Assembly: GCF_005889725.1 (NCBI RefSeq)
Contig: NZ_VCKX01000095.1
Coordinates: forward strand, 1 to 39,490
DNA: 39,490 nucleotides
Direction of reading: 5' to 3'
From: Nonomuraea zeae
GTDB lineage: Bacteria > Actinomycetota > Actinomycetes > Streptosporangiales > Streptosporangiaceae
Positions 8,218-16,070 of the stretch are shown here, one piece after another. Numbering within the stretch: the stretch's first letter is position 1; every line of letters begins with the position of its first letter. Under the pieces are notes generated by a model that did no database searches, was not told where the DNA came from, and saw only the letters and a list, made by a program, of their open reading frames with translations. The position numbers and the translations under genes are program-made.

Positions 8218-8415
8218 TTACTCAGCCCTGTTTAGCGCCGCGAGGATCTCATCATGAAATGCTCTCATTGCGCTACGCTCGGATCCGGTTCTTGTTTGAA
8301 ATTCCCAGTCTTCCAGTTCTTGATCTGCCTCCCGTAGGCCTACTATGATCACACCAAGCTCTTTGGCGGATAGTTCGAAGCTGAAACGATCAGCGGGTAG
8401 TGGTACCGCCTTCAT
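8218..8415 (-). CDS. Small hypothetical protein, 65 residues
   Basis: Starts M-K-A-V-P-L-P-A-D-R-F-S-F-E-L-S-A-K-E-L and ends E-I-L-A-A-L-N-R-A-E; acidic, predicted helical in the second half, no signal peptide and no cysteine. AAGGA lies at a good distance before the ATG at 8415, which supports translation. The gene and its flanks (about 8130-8450) are visibly AT-richer than the neighbours, with ordinary codons such as TTT, GAA and AAT, which suggests a different origin. I do not recognise the family. It begins just downstream of the truncated end of the broken adaptor gene (8440), so that gene's loss and this gene's arrival may be one event. Confidence 0.6.
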   Translation of the reverse strand: MKAVPLPADRFSFELSAKELGVIIVGLREADQELEDWEFQTRTGSERSAMRAFHDEILAALNRAE

Positions 8416-8439
8416 CCGCGTCCTTTCATCGGCACGTGA

Positions 8440-9344
8440 TCACAGACTATGGGCCGCCACCGGCAGGGTCAGCACGTTCTTCCGCTGCGACGCCGTGAAC
8501 GTCACGTCCACCGCCGCCTTGTCCAGCCCCTTGGCGGACTTGGTGCTGCCGATCGAAACCAGCGCTTCCACCCGCGTCTGCGACTCCTCCTGGCCCTCGC
8601 CCGGCACGATGATCGTGGCCACCTCGGTGACCCTTCCTGCCACGCTCCTGCCGTCCGGCAGTGTGACCTTGACCTTGGCACCCTTCCTGGCCATCCGCTG
8701 GTCCTCGGTCTCCAGCTGCACCGTGACGACCTTGGACGTGCCGGTGTAGGTCAGCACCTTCTGGCCCGGCCGGGTCGGCTGGCCCTCCTCGGCCTCCAGA
8801 CTCTCCACGCGCACCCTGCCCGGGGCGAAGACGACCCGGCCCAGCTCGACCACGCCGGTCTCGTCCAGGCCGCGGTCCTCCTGCCATTCCATGACGGCCT
8901 TGTAGGTGTCGTAGGTGAACTCGTCGTCCACCGTGAAGCCGTCATAGCCGAGCCTGCGGAGGTTGCGCTCCAGGCTCTCGACGTCCTCGCCCTCCGCGCC
9001 GATCTTGAGATCCCGGTACGCGGGCGTGCTCCCGTACAGGAGCATGACCGGCTCACCGCCGTGGTCACCGGGCCGTAGCCGAGCTCGCCGTCGGCGTCCC
9101 TGGTGTTGTTCAGCGTCTGCCGGTTCACCGTGCTCGTGGCCGGGGGCAGGGCGGTCGCCGAACGGGTCGGGCCGGCACCGCCTTGAAGCAGGCCCGCGCT
9201 GTTGATGAACCCGCCGCCCGCCAGCGCCGCCACGGCCAGCAGCCCGGCCACCGGCCGGCCCTTGCCCCGGCGGCGCTGGCGAGGAGGCATGGTCTCCGGC
9301 TCCGCCTTGCCGTCGATGGTGGCCCTGTCCACCACCGGCCCCAT
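8440..9344 (-). pseudogene. Broken peptidoglycan-binding / efflux periplasmic adaptor gene
   Basis: The N-terminal part (ATG at 9344) has a basic stretch and a membrane anchor (G-L-L-A-V-A-A-L-A-G-G-G-F-I), then the usual T-S-T-V-N-R-Q-T-L and D-G-E-L-G-Y-G. The C-terminal part, in a different frame, resumes at G-E-P-V-M-L-L-Y-G-S-T-P-A-Y-R, has a peptidoglycan-binding fold (V-E-S-L-E-R-N-L-R-R-L-G-Y) and the adaptor strands. The family normally has about 30-40 residues between these parts (a W-L-P and L-Y-R-V-D segment); here they are missing and the frame changes, near 9050-9075. The protein also stops early at A-S-Q-R-K-N-V-L-T-L-P-V-A-A, where homologues run on, and the ABC ATPase/permease genes that normally follow are absent. 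It overlaps the upstream lipoprotein gene by one base (TGATG). Confidence 0.8.
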
Positions 9345-9868
9345 CAAGAACCTCCCGGGCTGGCGGCAGCCGACTCCTGCTGGCACTTCTCCTCCGCGGC
9401 CTTGAAGTCGGGGTCCTCGCCGGCCTCCTTGCTCAAACGCATCATGCTGCCCTCGGGGTCGGGGTAGCTCTCGACGCCGTTGTCACGCATGCACTGGGCG
9501 AGCTTGCGCAGGTTCTCGGCCATCTGGGGGTCGTTGCGGATCTCCTGCCCGCCGCTGGGGGCGTACTGCCTGCACGCTTCCTGAGCGGCCTGGACCTTCT
9601 CCTGGGGCGCGTCGAACGTCATCGCCATCTTGCCGCCGGCATCGGGGTCCGGCATGTCGGCGCCGTTCTCACGCATGCACTGAGCGAACTTCAGCGCCTT
9701 CTCCTGCGAGTCCGTGCCCGGCTGGGCACTGGCCGCGGTCTTGTCGCCGGTGCCGCCGTTCACCGACGCCACGTCCGAGCCTCCCCCGTCACCGGAACCG
9801 CAGCCGGTCAAGACCAGGGTGAGCGCGAACGGTGCTGTGACCAGCGCGCTGAATACTCGTCGTCGCAT
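9344..9868 (-). CDS. Lipoprotein with two Cys-Met-Arg repeats
   Basis: 174 residues. The signal peptide ends in the lipobox L-T-G-C, so the mature protein should be lipid-anchored at residue 23 on the outer face of the membrane, followed by a Gly/Ser-rich linker. Two tandem repeats follow: F-A-Q-C-M-R-E-N-G with P-D-P-D and then a second Cys in E-A-C-R-Q-Y; and L-A-Q-C-M-R-D-N-G with P-D-P-E and then E-K-C-Q-Q-E. Each repeat thus holds one Cys pair, likely a disulphide. I know this as a common actinobacterial family found just upstream of peptidoglycan-binding adaptor/ABC exporter genes; here it is translationally coupled to such a gene, now broken. GGAGG lies before the ATG at 9868. Biochemical function unknown. 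Confidence 0.85.
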   Translation of the reverse strand: MRRRVFSALVTAPFALTLVLTGCGSGDGGGSDVASVNGGTGDKTAASAQPGTDSQEKALKFAQCMRENGADMPDPDAGGKMAMTFDAPQEKVQAAQEACRQYAPSGGQEIRNDPQMAENLRKLAQCMRDNGVESYPDPEGSMMRLSKEAGEDPDFKAAEEKCQQESAAASPGGS

Positions 9869-10024
9869 GAGACATCTCCTCCATCGAATGAACGCCCGTT
9901 CGAGCGGAGATCAATATGGCAACGCCCACATATGGAAGGGGTATGGTCCGCCGATCGGCCATCAATAGGTGCCGGCCGGTAGATGTGGTCACCCTCGAAA
10001 TTCCGTAGCGAGAGGTGCACATCG

Positions 10025-11098
10025 ATGAGGCGTGGAAGAACGCTGGGCATGGCCGGGCTGGCGTGCGCGGTGCTGGTGTTGAGCGCCCCGGCACCCGCGG
10101 CCGCCGCCGACGGGGTCAGGCTGGGAGACGTCCAGCAGGCGATCAGGAGCCTGGCCAGGACCGATGGCGTGGTGGGAGCCATCGGCGAGGTGTACGTCGA
10201 CGGCAAGCGGGTGGGCCGGGGGACGGCGGGGTCGCGCCTGCTCGGTGGCAAGGGCGGGCGCATCCCCTCGGAATCGCGTTACCGCATCGCGTCCCAGACC
10301 AAGCTGATGGAGGCCACAGTCGTCCTGCAACTGGTGGGGGAGGGCAAGCTCAGCCTGGACGACAAGCTCAGTGACCTCCTGCCCGGGGCATACGGGGATG
10401 CGGCCGAGAAGATCACCGTGCGGGATCTGATTCGGCACACTTCGGGCATTCCCGACTTCGCCGAGAGTGGGAAGTTCGACGTCTTCGACTTCACCACGGC
10501 CTACAAGCCGATCGACCTGGTGCAGGCCGCGCGTGACCTGCCCCAGGGCGAGCCGGGGCAGTACCGCTACTCCACCACCAACTACGTCCTCCTCGGCATG
10601 ATCATCGAGAAGGTGACCGGCCACGACCGGGCCGCCGAGTTCAGGCGGCGGCTGTTCGCCCCGCTCGGCATGAAGCACACCTATCTGCCCACCAAGATCT
10701 CCGACCAGATCAAGGGCCCGCACGGACACGGGTACACCCCTGACGGCAAGGGCGTGCCGCGCGACGTCGACCGGCTCAACGCCACGAGCTGGGGCGTCGA
10801 AGGAGCCATCTCCACCGCCCACGACGTCAGCGCCTTCTACCGCGCGCTCAGCCAGGGCAAGCTGGTCCCCGCGGGCCTGGAACGACAGCTGCCGCGGCCC
10901 TTCCCCAACCTGTGCGGCGGAACGGTCTCCTCGGCCTCCGGCGGCCTGCCCGGCATCAGCTCCACCACCTTCTCCTCGGCCGACGGCCGGATCCAGTTCG
11001 CGGTGGCCGCCACCTTGAAGATCGACAACGAGAAGGCGATGGCCGTCGGCGACGCCACCATCAAGGCCGCCGAAGCCGTGCTCTGCCCCGGCCAGTGA
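10025..11098 (+). CDS. Secreted serine hydrolase, D-Ala-D-Ala carboxypeptidase/class C beta-lactamase fold
   Basis: 357 residues with a Sec signal peptide ending A-P-A-A-A-A. The nucleophile motif S-x-x-K is present as I-A-S-Q-T-K near residue 95, and R-D-L-I-R-H-T-S-G-I-P-D and Y-V-L-L-G-M-I-I-E-K-V-T-G are characteristic of the Streptomyces R61-type peptidase family. Two further sites differ: the second motif, usually Y-S-N, reads Y-S-T-T-N; and the third, usually H-T-G or H-D-G before G-x-P-G, reads S-A-S-G-G-L-P-G. The stretch before it, usually Y-G-L-G-L, also seems to be missing about 20 residues. Activity may therefore be altered or lost. The ATG at 10025 follows GAGAGG; it is divergent from the lipoprotein gene. 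Confidence 0.85.
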   Translation: MRRGRTLGMAGLACAVLVLSAPAPAAAADGVRLGDVQQAIRSLARTDGVVGAIGEVYVDGKRVGRGTAGSRLLGGKGGRIPSESRYRIASQTKLMEATVVLQLVGEGKLSLDDKLSDLLPGAYGDAAEKITVRDLIRHTSGIPDFAESGKFDVFDFTTAYKPIDLVQAARDLPQGEPGQYRYSTTNYVLLGMIIEKVTGHDRAAEFRRRLFAPLGMKHTYLPTKISDQIKGPHGHGYTPDGKGVPRDVDRLNATSWGVEGAISTAHDVSAFYRALSQGKLVPAGLERQLPRPFPNLCGGTVSSASGGLPGISSTTFSSADGRIQFAVAATLKIDNEKAMAVGDATIKAAEAVLCPGQ

Positions 11099-11194
11099 CC
11101 AGCGCCGTCCGTCCCTGAAGGGCTCGACGCCGTCGGCCTTCGTCACCGCGGCGGAACCTCCTCACATGTCCCGACCAAGAAACGGATCATCATC

Positions 11195-12724
11195 GTGAAA
11201 CGCTGGACCAGGGCAACCCTCGGCGTGCTGGGTTGTGTGATGGCGAGCACCGCCATACCGGGCGTCGCTGTCGCTGACCAGGCCGATCCGGCCGTCGTCT
11301 GGAAGGATTGCCCGTCCTACTCCGATGCGGCGATCGTCAGCATGGGCTATCCCAAGGAGCAGATCACGGCGTTCCGCACCCGGCTGGAGCGCCTGGAGTG
11401 CGGGACGGTGAGCGTCCCCCTGGACTACAGCCGCCCGGACGGCCGGAAGATCACCATCGCGATCACCCGGCTGGCCGCCACGGACCTGGAGCACCGGCTC
11501 GGCGCTCTCGCGGTCGCCCCGGGCGGGCCGGGCCAGCCCGGATACCTCGATCCCCTGAGGGTCACGCTCAGCAACAAGGAGAACGCGCGGCTGAACGACC
11601 GATTCGACCTCATCGGCTTCGATCCCCGCGGCGTGAACTACAGCACCAAGGTCGACTGCACGGGCTCAGGTCAGATGGGCGGGAGCCCCGGACCGCTGAC
11701 GAAGGAGGCGGCCAAGCGGAGCTACGACGCCGAGGCAGCCGGCAACAAAGCCTGCGGGCAGAGCGATTCCGCCTTCCTCGGCCAGCTCACCACCATGAAC
11801 GTGGCCCGCGACCTGAACCTGGTGCGAGCCGCGCTGGACCAGCCGAAGCTCAACCTGCTCGGCGTGTCCTACGGCACCTGGCTCGGCGCGGTCTACCGCA
11901 GCCTCTTCCCCGAGCAGACCGGCCGCGTCTTCCTCGACAGCGTGGCCGGCCCGGGCAACAGTCTCGCCAAGCACGAAGAGGCACGCGTCCAGGCCACCGA
12001 ACGCAACTTCCGGCGCTTCGCCGCCTGGCTCGCCCGCTATCACAAGACCTTCGGGCTCGGCAGCACCGTGCGGCAGGTACGCGCCTCGGTCCTGAAACTC
12101 GGCCGTGACTACGACGAGCACCCCAAGACCTTCACCGACCTGAGGATGCCCATCGACGGCGGCTCGATCGCCGGGCTGGCCGCGAAGACCTCACGCGAGT
12201 GGCCGCAGGCGGGCAAGGCGCTGGCCGCGTTGCGGAAGGCCACCGGCAGCACCGCGCCGCCCGCAGTCAAGGAGGCTTTCAACGCCCAGCAGCCCGCGCC
12301 CGCCCCCGGCGCGACCGAGTGGGTCAACATGACGATGAACCGTGCGGTGAAGTGCAACGAGGACCACAGCCGGCGCAGCTTCCCCGCCGCCTGGTCGGCC
12401 TACCAGAAGCTCCTCAAGCGCAACCCGGTCACCGGCCGGGCCTCCTACTTCGGCGCCGGCTGCGCCGGCTGGCCGCTGCCGGCCCAGACGACCCGGCTGC
12501 GCCACGGCGACGGGTCGCTGGTGCTGGCCGGGCACCGCTACGAGTTCATGTCCACCTACGAGTACGCGGCGCAGATGCAGGCCGAGATCGGCGGCAAGAT
12601 CTACACCGTCGACGACGACGCGCACTCCTCCGCACTCCGCGAATGCGCCGCCGACGTGGTCGCCTACTTCACCACCGGCCGGATCGACCGGGGCTGCCCC
12701 GGCGCCAGAGTGCCGACACCATGA
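11195..12724 (+). CDS. Secreted alpha/beta hydrolase, S33 tripeptidyl-aminopeptidase type
   Basis: 509 residues with a Sec signal peptide cleaved near V-A-V-A-D. The S33 pattern is clear: E-C-G-T-V-S-V-P-L-D-Y at about 68-78, oxyanion segment G-G-P-G near 109-112, F-D-L-I-G-F-D-P-R-G-V near 134-144, and the nucleophile elbow G-V-S-Y-G with Ser225. A C-terminal TAP-like part holds the catalytic His in D-D-D-A-H. The acid, normally Asp in 'x-x-D-x-x-T-P', is not obvious: the loop reads G-H-R-Y-E-F-M-S-T-Y, where Glu may stand in. Relatives (SlpD/SlpE, Tap) remove N-terminal tripeptides from secreted proteins. The start is GTG at 11195; the site before it is weak. About 95 bases separate it from the serine hydrolase gene, so they may be co-transcribed. 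Confidence 0.87.
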   Translation: MKRWTRATLGVLGCVMASTAIPGVAVADQADPAVVWKDCPSYSDAAIVSMGYPKEQITAFRTRLERLECGTVSVPLDYSRPDGRKITIAITRLAATDLEHRLGALAVAPGGPGQPGYLDPLRVTLSNKENARLNDRFDLIGFDPRGVNYSTKVDCTGSGQMGGSPGPLTKEAAKRSYDAEAAGNKACGQSDSAFLGQLTTMNVARDLNLVRAALDQPKLNLLGVSYGTWLGAVYRSLFPEQTGRVFLDSVAGPGNSLAKHEEARVQATERNFRRFAAWLARYHKTFGLGSTVRQVRASVLKLGRDYDEHPKTFTDLRMPIDGGSIAGLAAKTSREWPQAGKALAALRKATGSTAPPAVKEAFNAQQPAPAPGATEWVNMTMNRAVKCNEDHSRRSFPAAWSAYQKLLKRNPVTGRASYFGAGCAGWPLPAQTTRLRHGDGSLVLAGHRYEFMSTYEYAAQMQAEIGGKIYTVDDDAHSSALRECAADVVAYFTTGRIDRGCPGARVPTP

Positions 12725-12749
12725 TCCGCGCTTCCTCTCCGTGCGCGCT

Positions 12750-13649
12750 TCAACGCGGCTGGCTGGTGGGGTGTGCCGGCTGGGTGGCCGCCAGGCTGGC
12801 CAGGAGCTTGAGCCGCTCTTCGGAGGTGCTGCCCGGTTCGGCGGTGTAGATGGTGAGGCCGTACACCGTCCGGCTGGACACGGGCAGGTCGAGAGACTGG
12901 TAGGTCAGCTCCAGGTCGCCGACCTGCGGGTGCCACAGCCGCTTGCCGCCATCGTGGCGGATACGCACGTCGTGGACGGCCCACTGGCTGCGGAACTCGG
13001 TGCTGAGCGTGGACAGCTCACCGACGAGGTCGCGCAGGGCCCGGTCATGGGGCTCGCGTCCGGCCTCGGCGCGCAGCAGCGCGGCGCTGACGACGGCGGC
13101 CTCGTCCCAGTCGACGAAGAACTGCTGGGAGCCCGGGTCGAGGAAGACGTAGCGGGCGATGTTGGCGCGGCCGTGCCGCGTGGTGGCAGGGCTGTCGAAG
13201 ACGGGCGCGAGCAGGGCCCGGGCCAGCGCATTGCAGGTGACGATGTCGGTGCGGCCGTTGCGTACCCATGCCGCCGACATCGTCATGGAGTCCAGCAGCC
13301 ACTGGACCCGCGGCGGGACGTGGACGTCCTTGCGGCGCGATGGCGCGCGGCGAGCGGGCCGGGCGGCGTGGGCCAGGTCGAACAGGTAGGTGCGTTCGTC
13401 CTGGTCCAGGCGCAGGGCCTGGGCCACCGCGTCGAGCACCTCTTCGGACACGCCGCTGATGTGGCCCTTCTCCAGCCGGGTGTACCACTCGGTGCTCACG
13501 CCGGCCAGCACCGCGACCTCTTCGCGCCGCAGCCCGGGGACCCGGCGCCGGCCGCTGGTGGGCAGCCCGACCTGCTCGGGGGTGAGCTTGGCGCGCCGGG
13601 TGGCCAGGAAGTCCCGGATCTGGGCGCGGTGGTCGAGCCGGTGGTCCAT
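12750..13649 (-). CDS. XRE-family regulator with MmyB-like ligand-binding domain
   Basis: 299 residues. An N-terminal helix-turn-helix of the XRE type (V-P-G-L-R-R-E-E-V-A-V-L-A-G-V-S-T-E-W-Y-T-R-L-E-K-G, residues about 37-62) is followed by the long MmyB-type domain (P-R-V-Q-W-L-L-D-S-M, N-A-L-A-R-A-L, W-D-E-A-A-V-V-S-A-A-L-L-R). These are mostly local repressors or activators in actinobacteria, thought to respond to small hydrophobic ligands. It is divergent from an aldo/keto reductase gene, the expected target, with a 171-base shared region holding an inverted repeat at 13692-13714. A second regulator of the same family lies at 31717-32565. Confidence 0.92.
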   Translation of the reverse strand: MDHRLDHRAQIRDFLATRRAKLTPEQVGLPTSGRRRVPGLRREEVAVLAGVSTEWYTRLEKGHISGVSEEVLDAVAQALRLDQDERTYLFDLAHAARPARRAPSRRKDVHVPPRVQWLLDSMTMSAAWVRNGRTDIVTCNALARALLAPVFDSPATTRHGRANIARYVFLDPGSQQFFVDWDEAAVVSAALLRAEAGREPHDRALRDLVGELSTLSTEFRSQWAVHDVRIRHDGGKRLWHPQVGDLELTYQSLDLPVSSRTVYGLTIYTAEPGSTSEERLKLLASLAATQPAHPTSQPR

Positions 13650-13691
13650 GCCTCCACGGTAGCCGCAGGGTTCGCGCAGGTGCCGGCGGTA

Positions 13692-13714
13692 AGGGGGTTG
13701 AGCTTGTCCCCCCT
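13692..13714. promoter_or_regulatory. Inverted repeat between XRE and aldo/keto reductase genes
   Basis: AGGGGG (13692-13697) and CCCCCT (13709-13714) face each other around 11 bases. The site lies 43 bases before the regulator's start and about 107 bases before the reductase's start. A TATAAAC directly follows and could be a -10 element for the rightward gene. The XRE regulator is the natural candidate to bind here; this is inference from position only. Confidence 0.4.
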
Positions 13715-13820
13715 ATAAACACGCTCTGCATCGCGCGCGGCCAGGCGGGTTTCCTGGGATCAGCACGTTGGACCCGGCTCTGCGATGCGGAGACGGCCGA
13801 CCAAGCAATGGAGACATGAC

Positions 13821-14789
13821 ATGACGAGCAAGACACTGGCAGTGCCGGCGGTGGCGCTTGGCACGTGGGCCTGGGGAGACAGCGGTGAGGTGGGCGACGG
13901 CTATTTCGGCAGTCAGCTGACCGAGTCCGGCCTGCGAAAGGTCGTTGAGAAGGCGCATGCCAACGGCTTCACCCTGTGGGACACCGCCGTGGTGTACGGC
14001 ATGGGCCGCTCGGAGGCGGTCCTCGCCCAGGCGCTGAAGGGCTACGACCGCAGCGAGTACCAGCTGTCGACGAAGTTCACCCCGCAGATCGCGGGCGACG
14101 GTGAAGATCCGGTCGCGGACATGCTGGAGCAGAGCCTCGACCGACTCGGTACGGACTATGTGGATCTCTACTGGATCCACAACCCTGCCGACGTGGCACG
14201 ATGGACGCCGCTTCTGATCCCGCTGCTGAAGAGCGGCAAGATCAGGCATGTGGGCGTCTCGAACCACAACCTCGAGGAGATCGCTCTTGCCGATCAGATC
14301 CTCGGCGAGGCCGGCTTCCGGGTGGAGGCGGTCCAGAACCACTACAGCCTCCTGTACCGGAGCTCTGAGCGCGCGGGAATCCTCGACCACTGCCGCGAGC
14401 ACGACGTGCGGTTCCTCTCCTACATGGTCCTCGAACAAGGGGCGCTGACCGGCACGTACAGCCCGGCCAACCCGTTGCCTGAAGGCAGTAGCCGGGCGGT
14501 GGCGTACAACGGCATCCTGCCCCAGTTGCAGGCGCTGACCGACAGGATGGGGGAGATCGGCGAGGACCGAGGCGGATCCGCCGCTGATGTCGCCACGGCC
14601 TGGGCCATCGCCAAGGGGACCACCCCGATCGTCGGGGTCACGAAGGCCGGTTACATCGACGGATTGGTCCGAGCTCGCGGCATCGATCTCGCCGGCGAGG
14701 AGATCGCGGAGCTGGAAGCGCTGGCGGATGCCGCGGACGTCGACACGCGGGGCAGCTGGGAGCACGAGATGTTCAAGGCACCTGCGTAG
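13821..14789 (+). CDS. Aldo/keto reductase
   Basis: 322 residues, NADPH-dependent carbonyl reductase with the (beta/alpha)8 fold. The catalytic tetrad is visible: Asp in L-W-D-T-A, Tyr in V-V-Y-G, Lys in S-T-K-F and His in Y-W-I-H-N. The phosphate-binding end of the barrel is P-I-V-G-V-T-K near residue 275. GGAG precedes the ATG at 13821 by seven bases; the frame is open upstream but that part lacks similarity. The gene is divergent from an XRE/MmyB regulator, a very common actinobacterial pair. Physiological substrate unknown. A hairpin at 14893-14913 follows. Confidence 0.93.
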   Translation: MTSKTLAVPAVALGTWAWGDSGEVGDGYFGSQLTESGLRKVVEKAHANGFTLWDTAVVYGMGRSEAVLAQALKGYDRSEYQLSTKFTPQIAGDGEDPVADMLEQSLDRLGTDYVDLYWIHNPADVARWTPLLIPLLKSGKIRHVGVSNHNLEEIALADQILGEAGFRVEAVQNHYSLLYRSSERAGILDHCREHDVRFLSYMVLEQGALTGTYSPANPLPEGSSRAVAYNGILPQLQALTDRMGEIGEDRGGSAADVATAWAIAKGTTPIVGVTKAGYIDGLVRARGIDLAGEEIAELEALADAADVDTRGSWEHEMFKAPA

Positions 14790-14892
14790 AGCGGCCTGAT
14801 CACGAGCGACCCGTTTCTGATGACCGCGCCTCACCCGTCACAGAGCACGGGCTCACGACAGGAAGATCGAACGCGGAGCTCTCCCTTCACAC

Positions 14893-14913
14893 GGCGGGCG
14901 GCCATTGCCCGCC
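14893..14913. terminator. 7-bp hairpin between convergent genes
   Basis: GGCGGGC and GCCCGCC pair perfectly around a 7-base loop. The hairpin lies between the stops of the aldo/keto reductase gene (14789) and the minus-strand membrane protein gene (14982), so it may end both transcripts. Confidence 0.5.
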
Positions 14914-14981
14914 CTTGACGGCCCCATGCGCTCCGGTCGCGGGCACCCGCTCCGGCCCAGATCGCGGCCTTGGCCGGATGG

Positions 14982-16031
14982 TCAGACGTTCTGCTGTTCC
15001 GCGAGTCGATCGCGCTGGCGCTGGCCGTACGCCGCCTTGCGCACGGTCCCGTCGTCCTCGAGGCCGGAGCCGAAAGCGCCACCCACCATCGCGCTGGAGG
15101 TGAGGAACCAGGCCAGCGCCAGGTAGTCGGTGACGCCCGGTCGATGGTTCAGCGTCTCCGAGAGGGGGGCGGGGACCAGCACGAGCGCGCCGACTCCGGT
15201 GAGCACCACGAACAGCACCGCATACAGGCAGAGCACGCCCAGCGTGATGGTGATCAGGGTGGCGGTGTTGTAGAGGTGGGCGCGGGCCTTGTGCACCCTG
15301 CCGTCGGGACGCTCCCACAACTCGTGGTCGACGATGATCCACGCGGCGAGGGCGAGGATGGACAGCACCATGATCAGCGACTGCCGCCAGGTGTCCAGCG
15401 CGATGGAGAGCTGCCAGGCGGTGTCGTTGATCACGCCGAACGCTGCGGTGGCGAACACGCCTGCCAGCGCCCGCGACAACGAGGTGAACAGCCGCCACGG
15501 GCGGTTGGCCCGCACCATGCCGGCGAGCAGGCGCGCCCGCCCGCGCAGCCCGGGAATGACGTAGCGATCGGGGACGCCCTGGCCGGGCTTGACGTCTCCT
15601 TCCATCCTGCGGCCGATCACGGGGACGTGGTCACCGCCCGTGGGTGGGAGGACTAGCTGGCTGACGACGTTCACCACGGCCTCCAAGGTCCGGTCGACCA
15701 GGTGAAAGGTGCCGAGAGCGGGCAACGACAGCAGGGCGACGCGGTCGCTGGTGCTGACCTCCGCGCTCACCGCGTCCAGGCCTTGCCGGCGAGGGAGGTC
15801 GGTGAGGAATACCGCGACGTCCCAGCCGGACTCGGGCAGGTGCGGGCGGACAGCGGTGAGCATGGCCGAGATGTCGACCTGCTCCTCCGCCGCCAGGGGA
15901 GCGGTGTGCGCCTGCACCTGGCAGTCGAAGTTTGGGCCGAGCCGCTTCCGCAATCGGCCGGGCAGGTCGCGCGCCACCCTCATGGCCAGTTCGGTGGGCA
16001 GGTCAGGATCGGCGACCAGGGCGATGCGCAT
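14982..16031 (-). CDS. Membrane protein with soluble N-terminal domain
   Basis: 349 residues. The first 170 or so look like a soluble alpha/beta domain (M-R-I-A-L-V-A-D-P-D-L-P, W-D-V-A-V-F-L-T-D-L-P, D-R-V-A-L-L-S-L-P-A-L-G). The rest holds about five hydrophobic segments, for example A-L-A-G-V-F-A-T-A-A-F-G-V-I near 190-205, L-I-M-V-L-S-I-L-A-L-A-A-W-I-I-V near 220-235, and L-G-V-L-C-L-Y-A-V-L-F-V-V-L near 265-280. I know similar actinobacterial proteins only as hypothetical. Thirty-nine bases separate it from the DUF1345 gene upstream on the same strand, so the two form a likely operon, perhaps one envelope complex. Confidence 0.8.
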   Translation of the reverse strand: MRIALVADPDLPTELAMRVARDLPGRLRKRLGPNFDCQVQAHTAPLAAEEQVDISAMLTAVRPHLPESGWDVAVFLTDLPRRQGLDAVSAEVSTSDRVALLSLPALGTFHLVDRTLEAVVNVVSQLVLPPTGGDHVPVIGRRMEGDVKPGQGVPDRYVIPGLRGRARLLAGMVRANRPWRLFTSLSRALAGVFATAAFGVINDTAWQLSIALDTWRQSLIMVLSILALAAWIIVDHELWERPDGRVHKARAHLYNTATLITITLGVLCLYAVLFVVLTGVGALVLVPAPLSETLNHRPGVTDYLALAWFLTSSAMVGGAFGSGLEDDGTVRKAAYGQRQRDRLAEQQNV

Positions 16032-16070
16032 GTCCAGGCCCTACCCTGATCGGCTCGCCCTGACCAGGGG

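Noticed and set aside
9989..11146. A 385-codon minus-strand frame opposite the serine hydrolase gene
   Set aside because: Same mirror effect; the plus-strand frame has a signal peptide and hydrolase motifs, this one has none.
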